Positions 7,611-13,275 are shown, counted from the stretch's first letter. The stretch is DNA of 13,275 bases from Flavobacteriaceae bacterium (GCA_031273305.1 JAISSC010000039.1:1-13275); one strand, 5' to 3'. Notes: generated by a model not told the origin, from the letters alone. Made by a program: numbers and translations.

Positions 7611-7643
7611 AATTGATATACAGTAAATTATAGCCCGTCATTG
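7611..7643 (+). repeat. 33-bp dispersed repeat core, copy B
   Basis: aattgatatacagtaaatta followed by tagcccgtcattg; 31 of 33 bases match the reverse complement of 2379-2411. Both copies follow a hairpin element ending in gcaac, with a 0-1 bp link, and both end in gtcattg, after which the neighbouring sequence differs. Confidence 0.8.
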
Positions 7644-7700
7644 CAAACCGCAGGTGAAGCAATCTCATTCTATTGCGAGAAGGAACGACGAAGCAATCTC
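7640..7700 (+). repeat. Two attgc...gcaatctc repeat units
   Basis: Two adjacent units begin with attgc and end with gaagcaatctc: 7640-7666 and 7672-7700. The attgc/gcaat ends of each are complementary, giving imperfect hairpins. Similar attgcgag...gaagcaatctc units are, from memory, common dispersed repeats in several bacterial groups; this was not checked. They end 3 bp before the stop codon of the minus-strand membrane protein gene and could help terminate that transcript. The rest of the 368-bp gap 7336-7703 (7336-7440) is AT-rich with no feature I can name. Confidence 0.65.
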
Positions 7701-7703
7701 AGG

Positions 7704-8669
7704 TTAATATATATTGCTTATTTTCAATTTCTTAATCGTATTTTTTGCAAGTCTGAAAGTGAATATCGTCAGCAGGAGGGCAATTCCTGCGATTAAGATT
7801 TGATCTTTACCCTCATAAAATGATAAGCTAAAAGCCCCGACAATCAGTAATATGGAAATTAAGGAGAAAGTCAAGGTATTAAGGAAAAAAATATACCTGA
7901 GACAAGTCAACATTATTGTGAGGATCGTAATCAGAAATATACCTGAGAATTCAAAATTAAGTTGGCATAAATCTATGATAATGTGAGGAATAAGAAATAG
8001 TAAGGTGTTAAAAACATTAGCTTTTATGATGTTCACCAGAAACTCTTTTTCGGGTATTTTGGATTGTTTGATAAAAATAATTTTATCTCTTTCCGAGTTT
8101 ATAAATAGTCCTGCTAACGGAATGGCAAAATATCCTCCTAAGGATAAATTAGGATTTTCATTAAGAATGCTTTCTACGTGGACATAATAACTAGCTATAA
8201 ATAAGAGAATTACGAATGGATATTTCCTTAAATAGCTCTTCCATAAAGGGTCTTTATTGGACAGGGGAAGGTATGTCCATTTGTTATGAAAGGAGAGTTT
8301 TGTTAGCGATACCAAAAAAATAAAAACAACGGAGAGCACAAAATAAAGCCCGTTTTTAGATAAAATAACAAGTAGAACAGGAAGATTAAACAACATATAA
8401 TCTGTAAATAACAAAGGGCTCAACTGTGCTTTTCTATAAAACCGAAACAATAAATTATAATCTTTTCTGTCCACATGCAACCTCATGGTTTGTAATATCA
8501 TTATGAACAATAAGAAACAGGTCACATACTTACTTTCTTTCTGATAAAAAATAACCAGCGTTGATATATACAAAATTAGTAGTATCCAACCCCTCGAAGA
8601 ATCTTCGTAAACAGACTCTCTCCAACGATTTTTGTAAATATAACCCAGTGTTTTAGGAATATTAATCAT
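7704..8669 (-). CDS. Multipass membrane protein, probable ABC transporter permease partner
   Basis: A 321-residue, strongly hydrophobic protein rich in Leu, Ile, Phe and Lys, with roughly nine or ten membrane segments (for example about 28-45, 50-63, 90-105, 107-125, 152-167, 182-192, 241-267 and 269-310). I recognise no family motif. It is assigned to the ABC system by context: its ATG shares one base with the TAA of the ATPase gene (TAATG), which implies translational coupling and a protein complex. With a separate ATPase, size and topology fit an ABC-2-like or bacteriocin-immunity-type permease. Substrate and direction of transport are unknown; the adjacent double-glycine peptide is the obvious candidate. 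The gene looks AT-richer than its housekeeping neighbours, which would fit an acquired region. Confidence 0.75.
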   Translation of the reverse strand: MINIPKTLGYIYKNRWRESVYEDSSRGWILLILYISTLVIFYQKESKYVTCFLLFIMILQTMRLHVDRKDYNLLFRFYRKAQLSPLLFTDYMLFNLPVLLVILSKNGLYFVLSVVFIFLVSLTKLSFHNKWTYLPLSNKDPLWKSYLRKYPFVILLFIASYYVHVESILNENPNLSLGGYFAIPLAGLFINSERDKIIFIKQSKIPEKEFLVNIIKANVFNTLLFLIPHIIIDLCQLNFEFSGIFLITILTIMLTCLRYIFFLNTLTFSLISILLIVGAFSLSFYEGKDQILIAGIALLLTIFTFRLAKNTIKKLKISNIY

Positions 8670-9301
8670 TATTTAGTCGTAAAATTCAGCATTAAGTCTT
8701 CTTTGGAATATTTCGTAACACTTGTGTTGTCAATAAAATAACAATGTTCCAAATATGGTAACACAATTTCTATGATATGAGAGGACAAAAACACCATGTT
8801 ATTCTTAGCCAATTCTTTTATATAGTTCAATAACAGATAATTAGCCTCAATATCCAACCCGTTGAAAGGCTCGTCAAAAATGTATAATTTATAATCAGGT
8901 ATTTGTAGGACAGAGTTGATATATACTTTCTTTTTCATTCCCGTAGAGCATTCTTTGATAAGTTTATTATTATCCAAATCAAATAACAAATTGTGTATAT
9001 CTGCCTTTTCTTTACCGCAATTAACAGCATAAAAGTTCATAAATTCTTTAGCGGTTAAGTATTCATATAGATCGGGGTCGGTCGGTATCCACCCAATATC
9101 GGAACTTTTGAGTGCTTCTCCGTTAAATAAAACTCTGCCTTTATATTTTGTAAATCCTAAAATACAATGAAAAAGAGTAGTTTTACCCTGACCGTTTTTC
9201 CCGAAGAAGCCATAAATACCGTTCTCTGTCAAATTAATTTTGACATCTTTCAAAATTATTGATTTCCCATATCGTTTTTTTTCCACAAAAAGCTCAAACA
9301 T
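8669..9301 (-). CDS. ABC transporter ATP-binding protein
   Basis: A 210-residue stand-alone ABC ATPase from the ATG at 9301. Walker A is GKNGQGKTT (34-42), the signature is the degenerate STGMKKK (119-125), Walker B is LYIFDEP (139-145), the D-loop is FNGLD and the switch histidine is H175 in SSH. STGM in place of LSGGQ is typical of the DrrA/NatA/LanF-like export and immunity class. The Q-loop position, in IGWIPTDPDLYEYLT, carries T74 where Gln or Glu is usual. There is no C39 peptidase domain, so this subunit cannot itself remove a double-glycine leader. An in-frame TTG at 9310 would add only three residues and is not preferred. The gene lies downstream of the peptide gene on the same strand and overlaps the membrane protein gene by 1 nt. 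Likely role: export of, or self-protection against, the peptide. Confidence 0.92.
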   Translation of the reverse strand: MFELFVEKKRYGKSIILKDVKINLTENGIYGFFGKNGQGKTTLFHCILGFTKYKGRVLFNGEALKSSDIGWIPTDPDLYEYLTAKEFMNFYAVNCGKEKADIHNLLFDLDNNKLIKECSTGMKKKVYINSVLQIPDYKLYIFDEPFNGLDIEANYLLLNYIKELAKNNMVFLSSHIIEIVLPYLEHCYFIDNTSVTKYSKEDLMLNFTTK

Positions 9302-9327
9302 AATCAACAATTAGTTTTCATAAAAGA

Positions 9328-9355
9328 TTCTCCCCTATTTTTTAATAAGGGAGAA
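9328..9355 (-). terminator. Hairpin between peptide gene and ABC genes, possible attenuator
   Basis: On the minus strand TTCTCCC (9355-9349) and GGGAGAA (9334-9328) form a 7-bp stem around a 14-nt A-rich loop, followed by TCTTTTA. The U-run is short, so termination would be partial at best. Its place between the peptide precursor and the transporter genes suits an attenuator or mRNA-stability element that keeps the peptide transcript more abundant. Confidence 0.4.
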
Positions 9356-9362
9356 GTAAAAT

Positions 9363-9432
9363 TTATCTGGCATAACCAATTCCCAACAGAAATAAGCAGC
9401 CACTGTTATTCCAACTTGGTGCCGAGAAATAC
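9363..9432 (-). pseudogene. Degenerate tandem copy of the peptide core segment
   Basis: Directly after the stop of the peptide gene the minus strand repeats its core-coding segment. The best block (9412-9389) matches 9483-9460 at 21 of 24 bases and encodes GITVAAYF against AIAVGAYF. The ends also match (tgccagataa against tgccgataa), but length differences put the block and the terminal LLGIGYAR-stop in different frames. There is no leader, no GG site and no start codon. It is best read as a decayed duplicate of the core, offset by 70-71 bp. Confidence 0.65.
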
Positions 9433-9567
9433 TTATCGGCAAAATCCAGTTCCAAGTATGAAATAAGCACCCACTGCTATTGCAATGGCAAGAGGATACA
9501 TTCCTCCCTCTGTGTTTACTAATTCTTCAACACTAAGTTCTTGCAAATTTAATTTTTCTAAATTCAT
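9433..9567 (-). CDS. Double-glycine leader peptide precursor (bacteriocin-like or signalling peptide)
   Basis: A 44-codon gene starting at the ATG at 9567. The 22-residue leader begins MNLEKLNLQ and ends ELSVEELVNTEGG, an excellent match to the double-glycine consensus (LSxxELxxIxGG) recognised by C39-peptidase ABC exporters. The predicted core is 22 residues: it opens MYPLAIAIAVG, contains an AxxxG motif, and ends in GTGFCR with a single cysteine. It is hydrophobic, glycine- and alanine-rich and amphiphilic, as in small class II-type bacteriocins, though some such peptides act as signals. No maturation enzyme is seen. The ABC ATPase and membrane protein genes lie downstream on the same strand and an XRE regulator gene is divergent. 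No Shine-Dalgarno sequence is present, as usual in Bacteroidota. The leader call is strong; the biological activity is inference. Confidence 0.82.
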   Translation of the reverse strand: MNLEKLNLQELSVEELVNTEGGMYPLAIAIAVGAYFILGTGFCR

Positions 9568-9607
9568 GATGAACCATTTTTTTGTTAAACTTTATTTAAA
9601 ATATCGT

Positions 9608-9630
9608 TATAATTTTCGCGAAAAATTATA
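9608..9630. promoter_or_regulatory. Near-palindrome upstream of the peptide gene
   Basis: tataattttcgcgaaaaattata is a 23-bp palindrome apart from one extra A, with a perfect 12-bp centre, ttttcgcgaaaa. It lies 41-63 bp upstream of the peptide ATG, in the 167-bp divergent region shared with the XRE gene. It could be the operator of that regulator or, if transcribed, a 5'-leader hairpin. A -7-like TAATTTTT overlaps it on the minus strand, but no -33 box could be paired with it. Confidence 0.45.
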
Positions 9631-9673
9631 GAACAAAGGTTGTTAAAAACTTTGCCTTATCCTATTCTGTATA

Positions 9674-9705
9674 TAATAATTTATTTCGTGTGTAATAATT
9701 TATTT
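9674..9705. promoter_or_regulatory. 13-bp direct repeat, candidate operator
   Basis: taataatttattt occurs exactly at 9674-9686 and again at 9693-9705, a 19-bp period or about two helical turns. The second copy ends 5 bp before the -7 box of the XRE gene, so a protein bound there would cover the -33 region. Autorepression by the XRE protein is the simplest reading. The AT-rich composition makes chance repetition more likely than usual, so confidence is moderate. Confidence 0.45.
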
Positions 9706-9710
9706 TGTAT

Positions 9711-9718
9711 TATATTTG
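9711..9718 (+). promoter_or_regulatory. Candidate -7 box of the XRE regulator gene
   Basis: tatatttg is a perfect TAnnTTTG match 16 bp upstream of the ATG at 9735, which implies a very short 5' leader. No clear TTG -33 box lies 17-20 bp upstream; that space holds the 13-bp direct repeat. Confidence 0.5.
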
Positions 9719-9734
9719 TTGTTAATTTTGATAA

Positions 9735-10055
9735 ATGAAAGTCAAAGAAAAAATAATCCGGGAGGCACGTGTGAAAAAAGAATATTCTCAAGAATATGTT
9801 GCAAGTGTTCTTGATATTTCCCAATCTCAATATTCAAAACTGGAAAACGGAGAAGCGTCTTTTGATATAGATAAGCTAAGCATATTAATAGACCTTCTGG
9901 AACTTAACCCCTTAGACGTTTTTGAATTTACCGATAAACAACAAATTTTTTTAAACTCATCTTATTCGGGAAATATTAATTCAAACATTAACAACATTGA
10001 TGTGGAATTTATTAAAAAACTTATTCACGAGGAGTTAAATAAAAATAATCAATAA
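9735..10055 (+). CDS. Small XRE-family helix-turn-helix regulator
   Basis: A 106-residue DNA-binding protein. Residues about 7-62 form a five-helix HTH_3 (Cro/C1-type) domain: IREARVKKEYSQEYVASVL, then the recognition helix in ISQSQYSKLENGEA, then DIDKLSILIDLLELNPLDVF. The C-terminal 40 residues have an Asn/Ser-rich linker (NSSYSGNINSNINNI) followed by a charged helix (about 88-104) that may dimerise or sense a partner; no TPR or other peptide-binding domain is present. The gene is divergent from the double-glycine peptide gene across 167 bp with a candidate operator at 9674-9705. It is probably an autoregulated repressor or activator of the peptide operon; the target is inferred from context. 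Confidence 0.88.
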   Translation: MKVKEKIIREARVKKEYSQEYVASVLDISQSQYSKLENGEASFDIDKLSILIDLLELNPLDVFEFTDKQQIFLNSSYSGNINSNINNIDVEFIKKLIHEELNKNNQ

Positions 10056-10056
10056 T

Positions 10057-10203
10057 TCTCCTGCTACGGCTCCGCCTGATGCAAAGGACTATCTCTGACA
10101 AGGGAAGCGACCTTGCGTGAGGGATATAGTAGTGGAAAGCCCACATAGACGCCACACAGGGACGTCTCTACACGTATAGCCGACCCGACAGGGGGCACGC
10201 CCA
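10057..10203. repeat. Intergenic structured repeat between XRE gene and typA
   Basis: A GC-rich block in an AT-rich gap. Arms actat (10088-10092) and atagt (10126-10130) enclose a second hairpin, caagg/ccttg (10099-10115, loop gaagcga). The block ends gacccgacagggggcacgccc (10182-10202). From memory this arrangement (gagggat...gtggaaagccc...gacccga...cgccc) resembles common dispersed repeats of flavobacterial genomes; this was not checked. It may also serve as the 3' end of the XRE transcript. No coding potential is seen. Confidence 0.55.
10148..10175. repeat. gacgtc-family repeat, copy 3, apparently nested
   Basis: gacgccacacagggacgtct followed by ctacacgt aligns with 2341-2367 with small indels. 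It sits inside the structured repeat 10057-10203, flanked by agccc on the left and agccg on the right, as if inserted between the two halves of that repeat. Confidence 0.5.
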
Positions 10204-10312
10204 AATTCAAAAAAAACTAGTGATACTTTTTCTATAACAAGGTGTTTGCATATAGTAAATTCAACAAAATTTATAATTTACGTTCAATACTATTAACTAG
10301 TAATAAAAACCT

Positions 10313-10320
10313 TACCTTTG
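10313..10320 (+). promoter_or_regulatory. Candidate -7 box of typA
   Basis: tacctttg is a perfect TAnnTTTG match 22 bp upstream of the typA ATG, placing the start of transcription near 10327. No convincing TTG lies 17-20 bp further upstream. Confidence 0.5.
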
Positions 10321-10342
10321 CGCCTGAATTTTAAAAGTATTT

Positions 10343-12100
10343 ATGCAATCAATCAGAAATATAGCAATTATAGCCCACGTTGACCACGGAAAAACGACCT
10401 TAGTGGATAAGATCATTCAGGCTTGTCATGTAGTTGAAAAAAGTGACGGTGACCTGATTTTAGATAATAATGACCTGGAACGTGAACGGGGTATTACTAT
10501 TTTATCGAAAAATGTATCTGTTAATTATAAAGACGTAAAGATCAATATTATTGATACTCCCGGACACGCCGACTTTGGCGGGGAGGTGGAGCGGGTGCTC
10601 AAAATGGCTGATGGAGTACTGCTCCTCGTAGACGCCTTTGAGGGACCTATGCCTCAGACACGATTTGTGTTAAGTAAAGCCATAGAACTGGGGTTGAAAC
10701 CTATTGTTGTTATCAACAAGGTGGATAAAGATAACTGTCAGCCGGAGCATGTCCATGATCAGGTGTTTGAACTGATGTTCAATCTGGATGCTACTGAAGA
10801 ACAACTGGATTTTGAAACGGTTTACGGTTCTTCAAAACAAGGATGGATGTCTGCGGACTATAAACATCCTACGGATAATATTACCTATCTGTTAGATAAA
10901 ATTATCGAACTAATTCCCGAAGCTCCTTATGTGGAAGGAACTCCTCAAATGCAAATCACTTCTCTTGATTTTTCCAGCTTTGTGGGGAAAATTGCCATCG
11001 GGAGGGTATATCGTGGAGACTTAACTTCCGGTAAGGATTATACACTTTGTCAGGAGAATGGAAAAAACAGGAAGATACGAATCAAGGAATTACAGGTTTT
11101 TGAGGGATTGGGAAGAAAACCGGTAGAATCTGTAAGAAGCGGAGACCTATGCGCCATCATCGGGGTTGATAGTTTTGAGATTGGAGATACTATTGCCGAC
11201 CTGAACGAACCGGAAGCCCTTACTCGTATTGCTGTGGACGAACCTACGATGAGTATGTTATTCACCATTAATACTTCTCCTTTTTTCGGGAAAGAGGGTA
11301 AGTATGTCACCTCCCGCCACCTGAGAGACCGACTGATGAAAGAAACGGAAATTAATTTGGCTTTACGAGTGGAAGAAACCGATTCTGAGGACAAGTTCAA
11401 TGTTTTCGGGCGCGGAATTCTCCATTTATCTGTCCTTATCGAGACGATGAGAAGGGAGGGTTATGAATTACAAGTAGGTAGACCGAGAGTAACCATAAAG
11501 GAAATTGACGGCGTGAAATATGAACCTTATGAACATTTGGTAATTGATGTTCCGGGTGATGTAGCCGGAAAAGCTATCGAACTAGTTACTCAGAGGAAAG
11601 GGGAATTAAAGGTAATGGAGCCTAAGGGAGACCTGCAACATCTGGAGTTTGATATTTCTTCACGCGGATTAATCGGATTGAGAAATCTTCTTTTAACAGC
11701 TACTTCAGGAGAGTCAATTATCAATCACCGATTCAAAGCCTTTGAACCTGTGAAAGATATTATTCCTCAACGTCAGAACGGTTCTTTGGTTTCTTCGGAA
11801 ACAGGACAGGCTCTGGCTTATGCGATAGACCGACTGCAAGACAGGGGTAAATTTTTTGTTGAACCGGGAGACCAGATATATAAAGGACAGGTAGTGGGTG
11901 AACATACGCGCGATAATGACCTGGAGGTTAATTTGATAAAAGGTAAAAAATTAACCAATGTTCGTGCTTCGGGTTCTGATCAGGCTGCTAAAATTTTTCC
12001 TAAAATAGAGTTCTCTCTGGAGGAATCTATGGAATATCTTAAGGATGATGAATACTTGGAAATTACTCCTAAAAGTTTAAGAATGCGAAAGATAAATTAA
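10343..12100 (+). CDS. typA: Translational GTPase TypA/BipA
   Basis: A 585-residue ribosome-binding GTPase of the EF-G-like translation factor superfamily, close to the usual length of about 600. G-motifs: AHVDHGKT (11-18, G1), RERGITI (47-53, G2), DTPGH (71-75, G3) and NKVD (125-128, G4). FGRGILHLSVLIETMRREG is the domain III signature and the C-terminal part has SRGLIGLRNLLLTATSGES, diagnostic of TypA rather than EF-G or LepA. TypA helps 50S assembly and stress or low-temperature growth in bacteria where it has been studied. The gene appears monocistronic, with a -7 box 22 bp upstream and a convergent yebC-family gene only 21 bp downstream. Confidence 0.97.
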   Translation: MQSIRNIAIIAHVDHGKTTLVDKIIQACHVVEKSDGDLILDNNDLERERGITILSKNVSVNYKDVKINIIDTPGHADFGGEVERVLKMADGVLLLVDAFEGPMPQTRFVLSKAIELGLKPIVVINKVDKDNCQPEHVHDQVFELMFNLDATEEQLDFETVYGSSKQGWMSADYKHPTDNITYLLDKIIELIPEAPYVEGTPQMQITSLDFSSFVGKIAIGRVYRGDLTSGKDYTLCQENGKNRKIRIKELQVFEGLGRKPVESVRSGDLCAIIGVDSFEIGDTIADLNEPEALTRIAVDEPTMSMLFTINTSPFFGKEGKYVTSRHLRDRLMKETEINLALRVEETDSEDKFNVFGRGILHLSVLIETMRREGYELQVGRPRVTIKEIDGVKYEPYEHLVIDVPGDVAGKAIELVTQRKGELKVMEPKGDLQHLEFDISSRGLIGLRNLLLTATSGESIINHRFKAFEPVKDIIPQRQNGSLVSSETGQALAYAIDRLQDRGKFFVEPGDQIYKGQVVGEHTRDNDLEVNLIKGKKLTNVRASGSDQAAKIFPKIEFSLEESMEYLKDDEYLEITPKSLRMRKIN

Positions 12101-12121
12101 TAGGAAAGATTAGGATAAATT

Positions 12122-12865
12122 CTAATTCATCGCTTGTTGAAGTTCATCCGTAATTTCCATATTGTGAAAAACATGCTGGATGTCGTCATCTTCTTCAAAT
12201 TTTTCCAACATCTTCAGAATGGTTTGAGCCTGTTCTAAAGGTAAGGCTTTGGTGGTATTGGGAAGCCTCTGCAATTCTGCATTTTTAGGCTCAATTCCCA
12301 ATTCTTCAAACTTATGGTTCATGGAGCCGAAATCTTCAAAAGACCCTGTGATGATAACTTCGTCTTCATCTTCTTCTATTTCTTCTGCACCGGCATCGAT
12401 CATTTCGAGTTCAAAATTATCCCAATCCATAGTTATGCCTGACCTGTCCAGAGTAAATATGCCTTTTCTGTCAAAGATAAAAGTTAGCTCTCCGTTTTTA
12501 CCCAGATTTCCGTCGAACTTATTAAAAATAGCCCGTACGTTTGCAACAGTCCGAATGGGATTATTTGTAGTACATTCCAGAAAGATAGCAATTCCGCCGG
12601 GACCATATCCCTCGTAAGTAATTTCATCGTATTGTTCGGCGTCTGCACCGGAAGCCTTCTTAATAGCTCGTTCGACATTGTCTTTAGGCATATTTGCCCC
12701 CTTAGCATTAAGCAGGCAACGACGAAGCGCAGGATTGGCTTCAGGATTAGTGCCTCCTGTTTTTACCGCAATAGCAATCTCTTTCCCGATACGGCTAAAT
12801 TGTTTTGCCATTTTATCCCATCGGGCAAATTTTGAGGCTTTTCTATATTCAAATGCACGTCCCAT
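12122..12865 (-). CDS. YebC/PmpR/TACO1-family protein
   Basis: A 247-residue cytoplasmic protein from the ATG at 12865, which begins MGRAFEYRKASKFARWDKM, the form of the N-terminus usual in Bacteroidota members. The family signature GGTNPEANPALRRCLLNAKGANMPKDNVERAIKKASG is followed by EITYEGYGPGGIAIFLECTTNN and an acidic domain (EEIEEDEDEVIITG). Members have been described as DNA-binding regulators and more recently as translation factors that relieve ribosome stalling at proline-rich stretches; which applies here cannot be read from the sequence. An in-frame TTG at 12892 is rejected as start because it lies inside the predicted -7 box. It converges on typA with 21 bp between stop codons. Confidence 0.94.
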   Translation of the reverse strand: MGRAFEYRKASKFARWDKMAKQFSRIGKEIAIAVKTGGTNPEANPALRRCLLNAKGANMPKDNVERAIKKASGADAEQYDEITYEGYGPGGIAIFLECTTNNPIRTVANVRAIFNKFDGNLGKNGELTFIFDRKGIFTLDRSGITMDWDNFELEMIDAGAEEIEEDEDEVIITGSFEDFGSMNHKFEELGIEPKNAELQRLPNTTKALPLEQAQTILKMLEKFEEDDDIQHVFHNMEITDELQQAMN

Positions 12866-12889
12866 ATTATAGAATTTAATTTCTCCGGA

Positions 12890-12897
12890 CAAAAATA
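12890..12897 (-). promoter_or_regulatory. Candidate -7 box of the yebC-family gene
   Basis: On the minus strand TATTTTTG is a perfect TAnnTTTG match. A TTTTC element 18 bp upstream could serve as a weak -33 box. The start of transcription would fall near 12883, about 18 nt before the ATG at 12865, which supports that start over the upstream TTG. Confidence 0.55.
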
Positions 12898-13173
12898 AGA
12901 CTTGAAAGATTGATAGAAAACTTTTTTATGTATATTTTGTATCTGTTTTTATAATTTTTACATATAACTGTCATTAATGCGAGAAAAAAACCGTGTTCTC
13001 CATTTTTAAATTATATATGAAATCATAAGTATAATTAAGTGGTCAACTTTATCTAATGTATTTATTTTAATATTTCAAAAATTTTAGGCGACATTACGCA
13101 TACTGTCCTGTTATGTGAAAGTGGCGGCGTACACCATTTTATATTCATTAGTTGATAAGTCCCGCACCTTATA
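12898..13173. other. Non-coding AT-rich region
   Basis: Between the yebC-family promoter and the promoter at 13174 I find no open reading frame with coding character on either strand, no clear repeat and no RNA fold I can name. Only very short reading frames occur (for example atgtatattt at 12927, stopped after seven codons). Confidence 0.5.
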
Positions 13174-13203
13174 TTTGCATTATGATAAAAAGAGATAACT
13201 TTG
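13174..13203 (+). promoter_or_regulatory. Strong Bacteroidota-type promoter facing the right edge
   Basis: TTTG (13174-13177), an 18-bp spacer and TAACTTTG (13196-13203) match the TTTG-N17-20-TAnnTTTG consensus exactly, the best promoter in the window. The TTTG is also the end of a second -7 match, TATATTTG (13170-13177). Transcription would start near 13210. No ATG-started coding frame begins between there and 13275, so the gene or RNA it drives begins in a leader or beyond the window. The frame ...KRKGTKTVTYSPVKGR is open to the edge but has no usual start codon. Confidence 0.6.
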
Positions 13204-13275
13204 TAATATAATTAACAGTAAAATTCAAAAGGAAAGGAACCAAAACAGTAACCTATAGTCCCGTAAAAGGAAGAC

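Noticed and set aside
7640..7700. Two attgc...gcaatctc units as a short CRISPR array
   Set aside because: There are only two units, no spacer of regular length between identical repeats and no cas genes.
9302..9310. TTG at 9310 as start of the ABC ATPase
   Set aside because: It adds only three residues, and an ATG in normal position before the family N-terminus is available at 9301.
9533..9577. A 14-codon frame from the ATG at 9577 overlapping the start of the peptide gene out of frame on the minus strand
   Set aside because: It has no recognisable features and no ribosome binding site; the frame starting at 9567 has the strong double-glycine leader.
12866..12892. TTG at 12892 as start of the yebC-family gene
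   Set aside because: Its bases lie in the predicted -7 promoter box, and family members start at the MGRAFEYRK methionine at 12865.
13213..13275. Open frame reading ...VKFKRKGTKTVTYSPVKGR to the right edge, vaguely like the start of an HU-type DNA-binding protein
   Set aside because: There is no usual start codon after the preceding stop, and the resemblance is too short and weak to name a family.

Overview
The window looks like a chromosomal segment of a low-GC member of the Bacteroidota, most likely a flavobacterium-type organism. Three things point there: a PorP/SprF-family outer-membrane protein (restricted to the Bacteroidota type IX secretion/gliding lineage), several promoters with the Bacteroidota -7 box TAnnTTTG, and general lack of Shine-Dalgarno sequences. 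No rRNA, tRNA, CRISPR array, insertion sequence or phage gene is visible.

Layout. Positions 1-2201 hold the 3' end of a hemolysin III-family membrane protein gene, coaE (last step of coenzyme A synthesis) 5 bp behind it, and a convergent RsmB/NOP-type rRNA cytosine methyltransferase gene. Positions 2202-2541 are an intergenic stretch full of palindromic repeats. Positions 2542-6389 carry four plus-strand genes: an alpha/beta hydrolase, a PorP/SprF-like protein, type I isopentenyl-diphosphate isomerase (idi) and a PBP4-type D-Ala-D-Ala carboxypeptidase. A convergent N-acetylglucosamine kinase-like (BadF/BadG ATPase family) gene follows. Positions 7336-7703 are a second repeat-rich gap. The window ends with typA/bipA (plus strand), a convergent yebC-family gene, and a strong promoter pointing off the right edge.

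The accessory part is 7704-10055. A 44-codon gene at 9567-9433 (minus strand) encodes a peptide with a textbook double-glycine leader (ELSVEELVNTEGG) and a 22-residue hydrophobic core, i.e. a bacteriocin-like or signalling peptide precursor. Behind it lie a frame-broken tandem copy of the core-coding segment, a hairpin that may act as an attenuator, an ABC ATPase gene and a multipass membrane protein gene that overlaps the ATPase gene by 1 nt. Divergently transcribed from the peptide gene is a small XRE-type regulator, and the space between holds a 13-bp direct repeat and a near-palindrome that look like operators. I read this as a compact peptide system (precursor, dedicated or immunity-type ABC transporter, repressor) bounded on both sides by repeat clusters. 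Function and novelty are inferences.

The intergenic repeats form families: a 33-bp unit occurs in opposite orientation at 2379-2411 and 7611-7643 (31/33 identical), each next to a hairpin element ending in gcaac, and a gacgtccct-type palindrome occurs three times, once apparently nested inside another repeat near 10.1 kb.
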